DNA from: Manihot esculenta
Lineage: Eukaryota > Streptophyta > Magnoliopsida > Malpighiales > Euphorbiaceae
Reading direction: 5' to 3'
DNA length: 64,000 nt
NCBI RefSeq assembly: GCF_001659605.2
Contig: NC_035161.2
Coordinates: forward strand, 30,365,691 to 30,429,690
The position numbers and the translations under genes are program-made. Positions 10,184 to 25,032 of this stretch are shown here, piece by piece; the stretch's first letter is position 1, and each line of letters begins with the position of its first letter. The notes below the pieces were generated by a model, which was not told where the DNA came from, made no database searches, and saw nothing but the letters and a program-made list of their open reading frames with translations.

Positions 10184-11576
10184 TGGGATCGATCACAGAC
10201 ACTTTGTTCTTTTGGGTTAATTCAATAGATTAGTTTATGGAGATGGAAGACGCTTCTCACCACCATTATCTCTCCTTATGATTAAACCAATTAGGGAACG
10301 TCCTCTAATTAATTACTAATCAACAAATTGCCAAGGAACGTCCTTGGGCCTTAGGCATCAAAACAATTGTTAATTGCATTAAGAAATAGAGAGATCCAAT
10401 CCTAACTACCCAAACGTATGGAGATAACGCTAGATCATGCAATTTCCTTGGATTTTATCCCAAGTGTTCTCATGTAAGAATAATCAAAACAATTACGGAC
10501 TTAAATTATTCAAACTAACAAATAATTATTTTGCAATAAAAAATCAACGTAGATTTCAATAACAAAATAACATGAGAATTAAATATGAAATTGCATGAAT
10601 ATTGAATCCCCAAAATTAAACAATATTTGATCAAGTCTCACAACCCATTAAATAACTAAAGTTTCAACCAATATTCAACTAGATGGAAAATCAGCCACTC
10701 ATTGACTGAATTAAAAACAGAAAAATAGAAGAAAAAAAAGAAAAAGAAAAGAAAGAGAACCCGAAGGCAGTGGAGCTTGCGGAATTGCCGACTGGAAGAG
10801 ATTCCCTTAATTCGGCCACTGAATGGCCTTTAAATAGGTGCAGAGGAGCCACGCTGTTTAGGAAAATTGCTGGCCTGGGAGTGGATCGAGTGTGCGAGTG
10901 TCTACGTGAAGCTGGAGTGGAGGCGCGTGAAAATGGGAAGTGCTGCGGTCATGAGCGTGAAGCGTGAGTTGAGGCGGGTCCACGTGCTTGTGTGTGAATG
11001 GGTCTTGATCCACTGGGGGGAATGGCGTCATGTGCCTGAGCTGAGCGGGCTGCATGAATGATTTTGCGGGCCCACGCGAGGAGGGTTGTCCACGTGCACA
11101 TTGGTGGACCTTTCGCGTGAATGGGTGTTGGACTTTTGCAAGAGTGGCGGCCATGTGCTGATTGGTCCGCGTGAAGAAGCTTGGTCCACGTGAAGGAGTT
11201 TGGTCCATGATCGCAAGGATGGGCTTGTCCACGTACGCGAGATTGATGAGGGGCGCCGGTCCATGTGCAGTGGGCTCGATTCATATGCACGAACGTGGAG
11301 CGCGGGCTCATGCTGTCCATTGCCTGAGTGGGCTGTGTGCGGGAATTTTGCGGGAGTAGGCCATTCAATTGCGGATTCATGTGCAGGCTTGCTCCTTTAG
11401 CTTCAAATAAGACAATTTTAGGGATATTTTCTCCAATTTATCCTTTTATACTATTTTTTGCAATATTTTCTGCAAAATAATATTAAAAAGTAATAAATTA
11501 AGCAAAAATTATGCAGAAATCATGTAAATATTTATCAATAATATTAATATAAAATGGACTAAACTATGCTCTATCA
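10151..11576 (-). repeat. 5' LTR (truncated copy) of the Athila/Tat-like element
   Basis: Direct repeat of 6435-7833 with about a dozen substitutions and one net 27-bp insertion near 11457-11520, where AATATTTTCTGCAA-type sequence is locally duplicated. Its outer end TATCA is intact and abuts the target duplication CCCAT. Its inner end is cut at 10151, where gag sequence begins. Confidence 0.88.
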
Positions 11577-12244
11577 CCCATCAGCTATAATAACAGGAGA
11601 ATGTGCTTTATGAAATCAAATGCTAATAAAAATATAAGGATTACCTGTCATGTGATCTGTGGCACCAGAATCAATCACCCATTTATATGAAGAGGAAATA
11701 AGACACGTTTTACCGACTATTGAAGACATTAGGATAATTTTAATAATATGGATCTTACTGTCAAAAACCATTTCAATCAACACTCTATACTCCTTTACCT
11801 TCAAACGAATTAAAGGAAGATAACACAACACCCAAACGGCAAACAAACCACAGATCTAACAAGCGGGTTGTAAGGCAACTAAACGCCTCCATTCAACACC
11901 CAAACAACAAACAAACCACAGATCTGACAAGCGAGTTGCAAGGCAATTTCGGCGTCCTCTCCAGGTGGACGATGAGAGACAAATATTACCTCAGATGGGT
12001 AACATAAGAGAACAGGAGCTCTAAATCTCTAAAAATTTTAAAACTTGATGAGAGAGAAAAAAAAAATCTCTGCGAGAATGACTCTAATACCATGTAAAAA
12101 TATAATATTTTATTATATTTCACAATAGAAATTATAACATATTTATACATGAGAGACTGTATCTAAATAGAAAGAAAAATGAATATATAATTCCTGAAAT
12201 TAAGTAACTAACTCATCTATCAATATTTATTTTCTATATTAACA
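11577..12244 (-). mobile_element. Ty1/copia relic: short LTR, primer-binding site and protease fragment
   Basis: On the minus strand: a putative LTR of only about 150 bp (12244-12093, TGTTAATATAG...TTTTTACA), then TGGTATTAGAG (12092-12082), close to the TGGTATCAGAG initiator-methionine tRNA primer site of plant copia elements. A leader of about 240 bases carrying a 68-bp tandem duplication follows (11826-11960). Then comes the protease core WVIDSGATDHMTGN (about 11640-11685), followed by a TGA stop and HSPVIIADG in the same frame. Gag is missing between leader and protease. The gypsy element is inserted inside the ADG codons, and the copia frame seems to resume for a few codons (ADGSI) at 6103-6093. 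Dead element. Confidence 0.7.
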
Positions 12245-14100
12245 TATTTACTTTTTATATAATCTGTAATAATATTAAAATATTAATAGAAATTATTAAA
12301 TATTAATTTTTTCATTAATTAAAGGATAAATTTTAATTTAATTATAGATGATATTAAAATATTATATAATTTTAATAAGTATTATTAAATATTAAAATGG
12401 ATTATTAATTAAAACAGTAAATCTTTATATATAAAACAATAGTAAAACGTCGAGATAATTAAAATTTATTAAATTAATACATCCAAACTAATATTAGATA
12501 ATTATAAAAAAATTATTAAAACAATCGTTATAATATTTTTAAAGTGGATAATAATTCATTTTTAATTAAATGTATTAAAATTAAGATAATTGTTATAATA
12601 TTAAATTATTAGATTGTATCTATTATAGTTTTTAGTGATTAAATTATTAAAATTTCAAAAATAGCTAAATATTACAAGCTTATAAATGTCTATTTTTTCT
12701 TACTCATATAAATTAAAATAAAATACTATTTAAATTTGATGTCTCACTTTTTCTATGTAGAAGTAATTTAAATAAATTTAATAAATCGATTTACAAGGTT
12801 ATTTTTCATTTATTTAACTGTAAATTAAAAAAAAGATGCTAATAAGATTAATATATAAAAATTTCATAGTGTTTGAACGATGATTTGAAAAAAAAAAAAA
12901 CAATGATGAATCGTTTTGAAAGATAAAATTATAATACTCTATTTATATTTTAATTAAAAAATATTTAATATTTTAAATTTAAAGTGGATAAAAGTAAAAA
13001 AATGCATAAAAGTATGAATATTACGGAACAGTGGAAAAAATAATTGGTTGACTATATATATAATTAAATTATATTGATAGATTGGATTAAAAAATGATAT
13101 TTATTATTTAATTTTTAAGTATTATAATTATTAATAAGTTATTCTCTTTATTTTTAAAAATATATTAAAATATTTATATATATATTTTTTAATAAAATAT
13201 TTTTTTATTTAATTTTATCTATTTTTCATTAAAAATATATTAAAAAATTAAATTACTCTCTTTTTCTTTTTTTTCATAAAAAAAATTTTAAAAATTAGAT
13301 TATTGAAAAAAATTAAATTAGTAAAAGAAAAATAATGTTTTAAAATTAAATTATTGAGGGAGAATAATAAAAGAAATAAATTTTATGGGAAAAAAAGAAG
13401 AAATTGAGTTATTGGGGAGGACGAAGAAGGGATTATTGAATGTAAAATGGAGTTTTAAAATGTTCTCTCATTATTCATTATTCATTTATTTTTAATAAAA
13501 AAATAGCATAAAATAATTATTTTATTGATGAAAAAGAGAAAAAATATTTTAATAAATTTTTAAAATTATATTTATTAATAGTAGTAGTGTTTAGAGACTA
13601 AATAATAAAGGAAATAAATCTAATTAAATTTTTATATTTTTAATTAAAAGAGAAATAAATTTGATTTAAAATTTTGAATTAATTAATCATGTACTGACTA
13701 AATAAATTTTAATTTTATAAAATATTACTTTTTAATAATAAATATTACTTTTTAATAATAAAATATTACTTTTTATAATGAAATATTTTTTTATAATTTA
13801 AAACTTAATACTTTTAGCTATTATAAAAATTTTAAAACTGTATAAATATAATAAATAATTTTTAAAATTATAAAAATAAAATTTTATTATATAAAAAATA
13901 TTTTATTATTAAAAAATAAATATTATATTAAATGAGGATTTATTTAATCATTAAATAATAATATAAATATTTAATTAAATTTAAAATTTAAAATCAAATT
14001 TACTTAATTTTTAAATAAAAGTAAATGAGCTTAGACTTATATCCAGTAAATTTCCTTAGAAAAAAAATGAGAATGAAAACAAACGGGAAAAAAGATAAAT
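12245..14100. other. AT-rich intergenic DNA
   Basis: No gene, RNA or recognisable element seen. It is very AT-rich with many homopolymer runs. A short tandem array of an AAATATTACTTTTTAATAAT unit (three copies, about 13720-13790) lies inside it. Confidence 0.6.
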
Positions 14101-14223
14101 AAGTAAAAGTAGAGGGACTTGAGTTGGAAAACATAATTAGGGTTCGTGTCAAAGGAATAAAATCCTTAGATAGCTGCCACTTCTACTCTTCTTTTATCAC
14201 GCGCCCTTCCCTCCAAAGGCAGC

Positions 14224-14232
14224 TAGGGTTTT
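14224..14232 (+). promoter_or_regulatory. telo-box in the RPL7A 5' region
   Basis: TAGGGTTTT lies about 20 bases upstream of the RPL7A start codon, with a second partial copy (TTAGGGTTC) near 14138. Telo-boxes (AAACCCTA on either strand) are characteristic of plant ribosomal-protein promoters and leaders, where they coordinate expression with growth. Confidence 0.6.
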
Positions 14233-14252
14233 CTGAGATTCTCTTCACCCAC

Positions 14253-16798
<2,546 letters not shown>

Positions 16799-17200
16799 GA
16801 TTCTAACGAGTAGTGAAGAGACTTATACTAAAAAGGATCCTGAGATGAATTTTGCATGTTGATTTTGATTGTATTATGTATTAGTTTTGCATTGGAATAG
16901 TTGAGATATTTGACCATTTTCTCTTATCATGTCGTGGGAGAATGAATATTTATAGTCTACTCTCTAGCCTATCAGAAATGCAGATACAATGAGCTTTTTA
17001 ATTCATTTTTAGCATTTAATTAAGGAAGAACATGTAACAAGTTATTTTTGTCATTATAAAATAAACAAGATCTGTTATTGAGATGATTTACAGATGTGCA
17101 GCCATGTATGGAGCTTGATGGGAAACTCGTATATGCTTTTAGGGGGCAGGGATGGATGAACACTAGACACAATGGGCACATGCCTCCGTCCATTACCATA
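16799..17200. other. RPL7A 3' UTR and short intergenic spacer
   Basis: The stop codon is followed by ordinary AT-rich 3' UTR sequence. No further feature is seen before the MITE candidate. Confidence 0.5.
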
Positions 17201-17819
17201 GTGTTTGGTTGAATTTCAGTTCATAAAATAATGTGAAATTTAATTGAATTTTAAGTATAATTTATTTAAAATAAAATTTATTATTTGGTACAATACATTT
17301 TAGAATTTTAAATAATTTATCTTTTCATTTAAGAGTGAAAAAAAGAAACTACTTTATTAAAAGATTTTATATTTAATAAATTTACAACAATTAATGAAAA
17401 TATAAATCCATTAAAAAATACATTAATAAATTTTTAGGGTTTGGAGATTTATAAAATAAAATAAAAAATGTTGCCTAGTAAAAAACAATAAGCTTAAACG
17501 TTATAAAATTAGAAAAAAATATTTATAATTGTGTAGATAATAATAGTAAATAAATAAAAAAAATAGTTTTATAGTTTTTATTTCTTATAGTCAATAAAAT
17601 CTAAAGGATAAATTATTGAAAGAAATTATTTGACATAGACATTTTAGTTCATATTATTGTGTAAATTTTATAGAATTCATTTCAAATTTTGTTAAATTTA
17701 ATAGGAATTGATTTTAATTATAACCAATTTTATAAAATTAAATTCTAATTTTTATTCAAACCAAAATAAAAAAATTCAATTAAATTAAAAAAATTAAATA
17801 TTAGAATTAAACCAAACAC
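17201..17819. mobile_element. MITE candidate with GTGTTTGGTT terminal inverted repeats
   Basis: A 619-bp AT-rich, non-coding block begins GTGTTTGGTTGAATTTCA and ends ...GAATTAAACCAAACAC, so the ends form inverted repeats of about 15 bases with one mismatch. The TTTGGTT-type end resembles Tourist/Harbinger-like MITEs, but I cannot define a clean target duplication. Confidence 0.5.
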
Positions 17820-18860
17820 AACATAAAACTTCCATAGAATAAGTATTTTTTTTTTTAGAATTTCTTACTTAATTTCTATAGATTAATAAAATTAATTATT
17901 TGGCACGAAGTAAATTATGTTTTTTTGTCAGTATTTACATATTTAATCTAATCATAAATTTCTTAAAGTAAATTTAAGATATTTTAAGTTCTATTTTTCT
18001 ATTCTTTGTGTAATTTAAAAAAATTTATATTTTTTTAATAAGATAATTATTTAATCTTTGAATTTAATTATTTTTTAATAATGTATAAATGACAAATATA
18101 CGGCTGTTTTGTATTAGTTCTTGAATTTCTTGTCCAGGTTATCTTTCTGCTCTCTTATTTAATTTTACACATTGCCAAAAAAAAAAAAAAAGAATGTTAT
18201 TTGTTATTTATTATTTATTAATAAATTCTTGATCAAATTCTTTTCCCGGTTACCTTTATTGTGCCCCAAGTATTAGCTTTGTTTTTACAGGAAAGATTTG
18301 AACCATAAAAGCAATGGGCCTAAACTCAACCCAGCCCGTTATCTGTGACCTTATTGGACCTTCTAAAAATCATATACATTGAGACAGAAAAATCTATTTT
18401 ATTTTAATTATTGCCCTAAAAATAATGTATATAATCTTTTAATATGTTATATATAATATAAAATATTAAAATGATTATTTCTTAACATATATATAATAAA
18501 TTTTTATAACATTGGCTTCTAATTAAGAAAATTAAAGTTCAATTATACTATTCTACTATAATTATTTCATTTCGGCACTGATAGGGACATGGTTTAGTTA
18601 GGCCTGCTATCCTATTTTTCACCGAATTAGAAGGACTCAATTTTTTTTGATGAATCTAAGTCTAATCAGTCCAGTCTATTTTAAACCGTGGATTGAATTG
18701 TGTGTTAATAGACCGACTTATTTAATAGATTTTAATGAATTTTAGGTATGATCTCTCGTATAAAAATAACTATGATTTAGTTACCATACTTAACGGTTAT
18801 TAAATAGTTACGCATAAAATTTAAAATCAGACTATTATCAACATAAATATAGAGTATAAA
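17820..18860. other. AT-rich intergenic DNA
   Basis: No gene or clear element seen; poly-A runs at about 18177-18190. Confidence 0.55.
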
Positions 18861-18861
18861 A

Positions 18862-19140
18862 CTAACCATTAAACATTAATCCCGAAGGGATAAAATCCCT
18901 ATATATAGTCATGAAATAACGATGGCAATCGTCCAAAAGATACTCCGGCGGATGACGAAACAGCCAAAACTCCAAACTCCGCGAACCCGCATATCCAGCA
19001 ACATAATCAGCTCCAAAATTGGCCTTGTGTAGAGATACAATACACTTTCCCCTCCCAATCCTTATCCACAAATCTCTACACTGCATGAACTTGCTGCCAA
19101 ATTCCGCCTATGTCACCAATCCATCATCCATAATCAATGT
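18862..19140 (-). pseudogene. LINE RNase H domain fragment
   Basis: The minus-strand frame contains ...SLHKANFGADYVAGYAGS...FWLFRHPPEYLLDDCHRYF, which follows the end of the RNase H domain in plant L1-type LINEs (pattern HxxREANxxADxLA ... PPxxLxxLLxxD). The glutamate of the HxxREAN motif is changed and the rest of the element is missing, so this is a dead scrap. Confidence 0.5.
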
Positions 19141-21660
19141 ACATCTTAGCTTCAAATTTGACAAAGGAAAATCTTAGCTTAAAATTTTAAAAACTAACCC
19201 TCATTGCTTAATGTTTCAATATTTTATAAAAATCTGCCTTTTCATTTACTTCCCTGGAATTCAATTTCAGTTTTGGGGACAAAGAAATAAATTTACATTG
19301 GAAGGTGTGAAAAATATATAAAAATCTCATTGAGTAATAAGTAGAAGAAGAAAAGGTGTGAGAGTAGAATGAAAGTGAAGTGGCCTTGTGGATTTTGGTT
19401 GTGCAAATTATGGGAAGGCATTTAAAGAGATTGGCAGTCAGCAATTGCTTCTTCATTTTCACATCTACAAATCTTATCTTTTTTTTTTTTTTTTTTTGGG
19501 TCTCTCACTCATTGCTTAAAATCATTCACTTTTGCCTTTGTTTACTTCCTTTTAGGTAAAGCTTACTTCTTCTTCTTCTTCCTCTCTGCTCTCATTATTT
19601 GAGTAGCTATGAGTATCCTTTTCATTTCCTAAGGGCCTCCCTAGACCTCACTACTTTCTTTTCTTAATTTTTTGTTATTAATGATAATGGAAGTCAGTCT
19701 CTTTGTGGGATGAGAAACTCAAATATGAATAGAGCATTAATATCATTTTGTAAAAACAGCTCATAGCAATATATAAGGGGATGATATATTAAAAAAATAT
19801 ATAAAATTTATTATTTAACTATATTAACTATTTTTAAAAAATTTATATAAAAATAACTATAAAACTATCTACTAAATAAAATTATTTTATTTGTGTATAT
19901 AAAAAACTTGAAAAAAAGAGAGTTAATAATAATAACAACGTATTGAGAAATCCTCAATTATTCTAATATCATTAAAATTAAAAGTGATACCACAATAATA
20001 TGTGTCTAAAATATGTTAGCATTGTTACTGATAGATTCACATGATAAAATTCTAATAATTCGTGACATTTATTATATAATTCTCACCATAAAGAATAAGA
20101 TTCGGTCATATACAGATTAATATTTGAAAGGGTAAAAAACTCGTTCTCTTTATGCCTAGTTAAATCTATCATGACATTTAAATTACCATTAAAAAATATT
20201 ATACAGCAAATCTCATTACATATAAGCGTAGATCTCTTATCCACTAATCGATACTAATTAGATTTTTAATAAAATTACTAACTAATTCTATTTTTTTATA
20301 ATATAAAAATAAAGTATGCACAGAATTTAAAATACGTATTTTTTAAAATAATTATTTGAATTTTCGATTCTATTTAATATTAAATTACCATGAGAAAAAA
20401 ATAACAAACTAAGAAAAAAAATTAAATTTAATAGCATATTTAAAAAGTTTAAGCATATTAAATCGGAAGAGAATAAAAAAAAAGTAGGCAAGAAATTAAG
20501 GAATTAATTAATTGAGAGGTAAAGTTAAAATACTTTTTATGTCAATCACAATCAAAAGCCACAAAAAATAAAAAGAAAAAGCCATTGATCTCATGACTAA
20601 ATCCAATGAAAATGCCTCATTTTTTGGTTTCATGCATCTGCTGATCCTTAATTTATATACATATTTCTCCATCTCCCTCATATTTACATTGAAATATTAC
20701 TGCCCACTAAGCAGACAAGTCCATTCAGAATCTTTGTAAATTATTTCAATTCCTGCCATTGAAGCTGATATCTATTTATAATAATTATTCATTAATTTCT
20801 TATTATTATGGTAAGCATTCTTCTATATTTGGGAGTGTTCTGAAAGATTTTGGTATGTATGGAAATTTATTGAAGAATTGCTGGCTACTTACCATTTGCA
20901 TCAACCAATATCTTTGTTAAGATACCTTTAAAGATATTTTATTACTGAGTTAACAATTAAATATTATTTATGATATAATCTAAATTAAATATTTTAACGT
21001 AAATTAAAGTTAAAGAAATCAAATAATATATTTTAATATTACTTTAAAAACATGAAGAGGCTAATTTCACAATTAAAATAATAATATTTTAAATATCAAT
21101 ATCACAAATTTATTTTTTAAAAAAAAATGTTTAGGGTAATAGAGCTAAGCGAAGGAAAAGGCCAAAATCACGAAGGCACAGCCTAACCAAATATTTGCAG
21201 ACATGACATCCGTTGAAAATTCTCCGATGTGCCACATCAGATGACAATCTCTGTGAAAATGACATTTGTGGGTGTTTTGTGGGCCCAACTGTTTCATCCC
21301 ATTGCCACATCATCATATGTCTCACCTACCCCAATAACAACAAAACAAATAAAAAACTTATCTCTTAACATTCAAATAATTTCCAAAATATATTCATATA
21401 AATTAAAAATAATAATAGCAACTCTTATTTATAAATAAATAAAAAAGCATTTAAAATAATTATAGATTTTTATTATCTTTTTAAGAGAATTTTTTATGTA
21501 TTAATTTAATTATAAAACTGAATAATTATAAAAATGGAAAATTTATACAATTTGGTAAGGAAAACAGAAACGGAAAATAATAATGATAAAAAAAGGAAAA
21601 ATAATAAAAACAAAAATTTAATTATTATTAAATTTTCTTTCTTTCCATTTAAAAAAAAAA
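19141..21660. other. AT-rich intergenic DNA
   Basis: No gene recognised. It holds a T tract (about 19479-19498), a CTT-rich stretch (19564-19585) and long AT-rich segments. Confidence 0.55.
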
Positions 21661-21716
21661 TATAATTTTAAGTGGCAGTACAAATAGCAGACAGCACTCT
21701 GGCCTTGATGAAGGCC

Positions 21717-21740
21717 TCTCTCTCTCTCTCTCTCTCTCTT
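21717..21740. repeat. CT microsatellite in the RRT1-like 5' leader
   Basis: About twelve CT units, with a second CT run at 21893-21911. CT/GA-rich tracts are common in plant 5' UTRs; here they precede a probable 5' UTR intron. Confidence 0.7.
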
Positions 21741-22419
21741 GCTAGCTTCTACATTTCCAATGCTGTTAAAACGTTAGCTTTCTCCTCCTTCCCTACCCTT
21801 TCTGTGATTGCCGACAAGTTTTCAGGTACATCTAGCCGGAATCTCGTCGGGAAATAAAGAACCAGTAATTTCTCCACTTTTCAGTCTTTTATACTCTCTC
21901 TCTCTCTCTCACTCTTTCTTTTCTTTCTTTCTTTCTCCAAGGATCACTGTACAAGGACTTTCTTTTTTTTTTTTTTTTCCCTCTCTGTTTTTGCTGCGAA
22001 CTTGTCAATAACAATCGAGTCTCAAACTGGGCCTTCTGTTAAAAATTTATAGAAAATTATTGCATTTCATTTCTGGGATTGTGTAGATATTCTCTAGCTT
22101 TTTCTTTTAGCTATGTAATGTGGCAAGATTAGGTGATTTTGGAGATTAAAGAAATTAGAATGTGAAGCTAGTGTCTTGATTATTTTAATTGCAAATTTTA
22201 TAAAATCAAGGAAGGTTTCTAGAGTTCCTAGGCCTTCTTGATTATCTTAATCAAGTTTAAAGAATCTCTTTGTCCCTTGTAAAGATAGCATTATTAAATC
22301 TTCATTACATTTTGGTTCAACAGATCAAGTGGAGTATTGTATTGAAGCTCAAATTAGTCCCTGAAGGGGTTGTTTAAGTGGGTTTGGTGAATTGGAGGGA
22401 AGGTGAACGAATGTTAAAA

Positions 22420-25032
22420 ATGTGCAAGCCGGATAACTCTGTTAAAGAGTGGGAGGTGAAAGTGAAGCTTTTTGGAGATGGAAAGGTTGAAAAGTTGAAG
22501 AATTCAATGGTTTCAAGGTCTCCAATGAAGCTATGGATTTTAAGGGCAATCACAACTGCCCTGCTATGGACTTGTGTGGTACATTTGATGGCACTGGGAG
22601 AGATGTGGGGGCCAAGATTGTTGAAGGGTTGGCCTTCTTGTTTTGGTCGTTCTGAAGTCGAGATATCTTCTGTTCCTGCCAAAGTTCTTCTTCCTCCTAA
22701 GAGTGAGTTGAAGATTTTTCCTATTCCTTATTTTTTGCTACTTGTTTGAGTAGTATTGCAAAACTGAAGAAAATGAACTGAATTATGTAATCAAAATTTG
22801 CTCTGTCTTCCTCTTTTCCCTTGTCATCCGCTTCTATTAATATCAGTCTGATATTTGACTTATTTCTCACCCTTTGCTGTTGTTTATACATGACTACTGT
22901 TTCTTTTTTGTCTCTTGATTTACCTGTGATTTCAGTAAGCATACTTAATTTGTTTCCTCTGTAGGTTTCCACTTTTGTTTTGATAAGACGTCCGAACTTA
23001 TTATTTTATCTGTTCTTAAAATTTGGTAATTGTTGCTTGCAGGGGTTTATAAGAATAATGGGTATCTAATGGTTTCCTGCAATGGTGGACTCAACCAAAT
23101 GCGAGCAGCAGTGAGTTGATCATTATTTTAACCACGACCACCACCATCAACGAATTTTTTTGTTTCTTTGTGCCCTTATCTGTCATTATTTCTGATTAAT
23201 TGTACTCTGAATCTTACCATGCAGATATGTGACATGGTTGCCATTGCTAGATATCTTAATGTAACTCTCGTTGTCCCTGAGTTGGATAAAACCTCATTCT
23301 GGAATGATCCAAGGTATGCTTATCCATAGTCTCACTGAACTTTCATTTATCAATGATCCTGATTCAATCCAGAAATGTCATTTTATCTGATTAACTGTTC
23401 ATGGGCCATGGAGCAGTGAGTTCCAAGACATATTTGATGTTGATCATTTCATCTCTTCCTTGAGAGATGAGGTTCGTATATTGAAAGAGCTGCCGCCTAG
23501 GTTAAAACGACGAGTTGAATTGGGAATGTTCTACTCATTGCCACCAATTAGTTGGTCAAACATATCTTACTACCACCATCAGGTTAGTTCATAATAATTG
23601 TAAAACCACCACCATTTTTCTTTCCCTTTTATTGTGATGTAGTTTGGACTAATATGACTAATTTGCTGAAGTGTTTGCCAACAGATTCTACCTTTGGTGC
23701 AAAAGTACAAAGTTGTACATCTCAATAAAACTGATGCTCGTCTTGCTAACAATGGCCTACCCCTTGAGATTCAAAAGTTGCGTTGCCACGTAAATTTTAA
23801 TGCTCTGAAGTTTACATCACAGATAGAGGAACTGGGTAGAAGGGTTGTCAGGATTTTAAGGGAGAAAGGCCCGTACCTGGTCCTTCATCTCAGATATGAA
23901 ATGGATATGTTGGCTTTCTCTGGCTGCACCAAAGGTTGCAGCAGTGAAGAGGTTGAGGAACTGACAAGAATGAGGTAACTTTTCTCTTTATTGCTTGATC
24001 ATGCGAGTCTAATGAGGTAACTTTTCTCTTTATTACTTGATTATGTGAGTCTACATGAAATATATTTAATTATAGCATTTTCACATTGTTAGGTACGCAT
24101 ATCCCTGGTGGAAGGAAAAAGTTATAAATTCTGAAATGAAAAGGAAGGAAGGTCTGTGTCCTTTGACACCTGAGGAAACTGCTATTGTACTGAGTGCACT
24201 GGGCATTGATCGTAATGTTCAAATTTATATTGCTGCTGGAGAAATTTATGGTGGAGAGAAAAGAATGAAGAGTTTGGCAGCAACATTCCCTAATTTGGTA
24301 GGTAGAGGAAGCAGTGATCTCTCTTTTTAATTTGTATGTGATAATGATACAATTTGCCTTGATATGAAGCAGGTTAGGAAAGAAACTCTTCTGGGACCAT
24401 CAGATTTGATGTTTTTCCAGAACCACTCATCCCAAATGGCAGCATTGGATTATCTCGTATCGCTGGAGGGCGACATGTTTGTTCCTACATATGATGGCAA
24501 CATGGCTAAAGTTGTCGAAGGCCATCGCAGGTAATGCATTGCCACTATTTTTTATCCAATTTGTACTTTCTATATTTGGATTGAGTGCTACTGCTACTGT
24601 ATCCCAAATGTATATTTCTTTTTCTCATCAACCTTGCTATGCATACATTTACCAGCTTTTTTTGGGAAAAATCCCGAAGCCGTACGTCTAACCAACTAAG
24701 CACTATCAGATTAATTAGTAATCACTATTTTCTTGCAAAGAAAATGTCAAACTTGATATTGTGTTTCTTGTTTTCAATGACTTAGATTTTTAGGATTCAA
24801 GAAGACTATTTCACTGGACAGAAAGCTTCTAGTTGGTTTAATAGATCAATACAAAGAGGGATCATTGAGTTGGGATGAGTTCTCTACCACTGTGAAGGAA
24901 GTTCATGCTGATCGGATGGGAAGTCCAAAAATGAGAGTTGTAATACCCGAAAAACCAAAGGAAGAAGATTATTTCTATGCCAATCCATGTGAGTGTTTGC
25001 AACTGGTAGATGAACCATTGAGTGACACATGA
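22420..25032 (+). CDS. RRT1: Rhamnogalacturonan I rhamnosyltransferase, RRT1-like (GT106, formerly O-fucosyltransferase family)
   Basis: Golgi type II membrane glycosyltransferase expected to add rhamnose from UDP-rhamnose to the rhamnogalacturonan I backbone of pectin. Eight coding exons: 22420-22702, 23043-23110, 23225-23313, 23417-23582, 23685-23974, 24093-24297, 24373-24530, 24786-25032; all GT-AG and in phase, giving 501 residues. A short cytosolic basic N-terminus precedes one membrane anchor (about residues 34-54, [19 protein letters not shown]) and then [13 protein letters not shown]. The catalytic domain starts with [21 protein letters not shown] and contains [18 protein letters not shown], the family donor-binding region. 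The first ATG in frame (22411, MLK) is nine bases upstream; MCK is the family start. A 5' UTR intron (about 21824-22322) is likely. The member assignment rests on similarity recalled from Arabidopsis RRT1 and on gene order. Confidence 0.92.

Larger units (their letters stand above)
6104..11576 (-). mobile_element. Internally deleted Ty3/gypsy LTR retrotransposon (Athila/Tat-like), with target duplication
   Basis: The element is bounded by a perfect 5-bp target duplication CCCAT (6099-6103 and 11577-11581) and has TGA...TCA ends. It is read on the minus strand: the 5' LTR is the right copy (about 10151-11576), the gag remnant is 10183-9716, a degraded pol spacer is 9491-8820, the polypurine tract is at 7834-7850, and the 3' LTR is the left copy (6104-7833). 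Reverse transcriptase, RNase H and integrase are absent, so it is non-autonomous. The right LTR lacks the last 330 bases or so present in the left one, together with the primer-binding site and the start of gag: one deletion joined LTR to gag at 10150/10151. The LTRs differ at only about 1% of positions, suggesting a fairly recent insertion. Confidence 0.88.
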
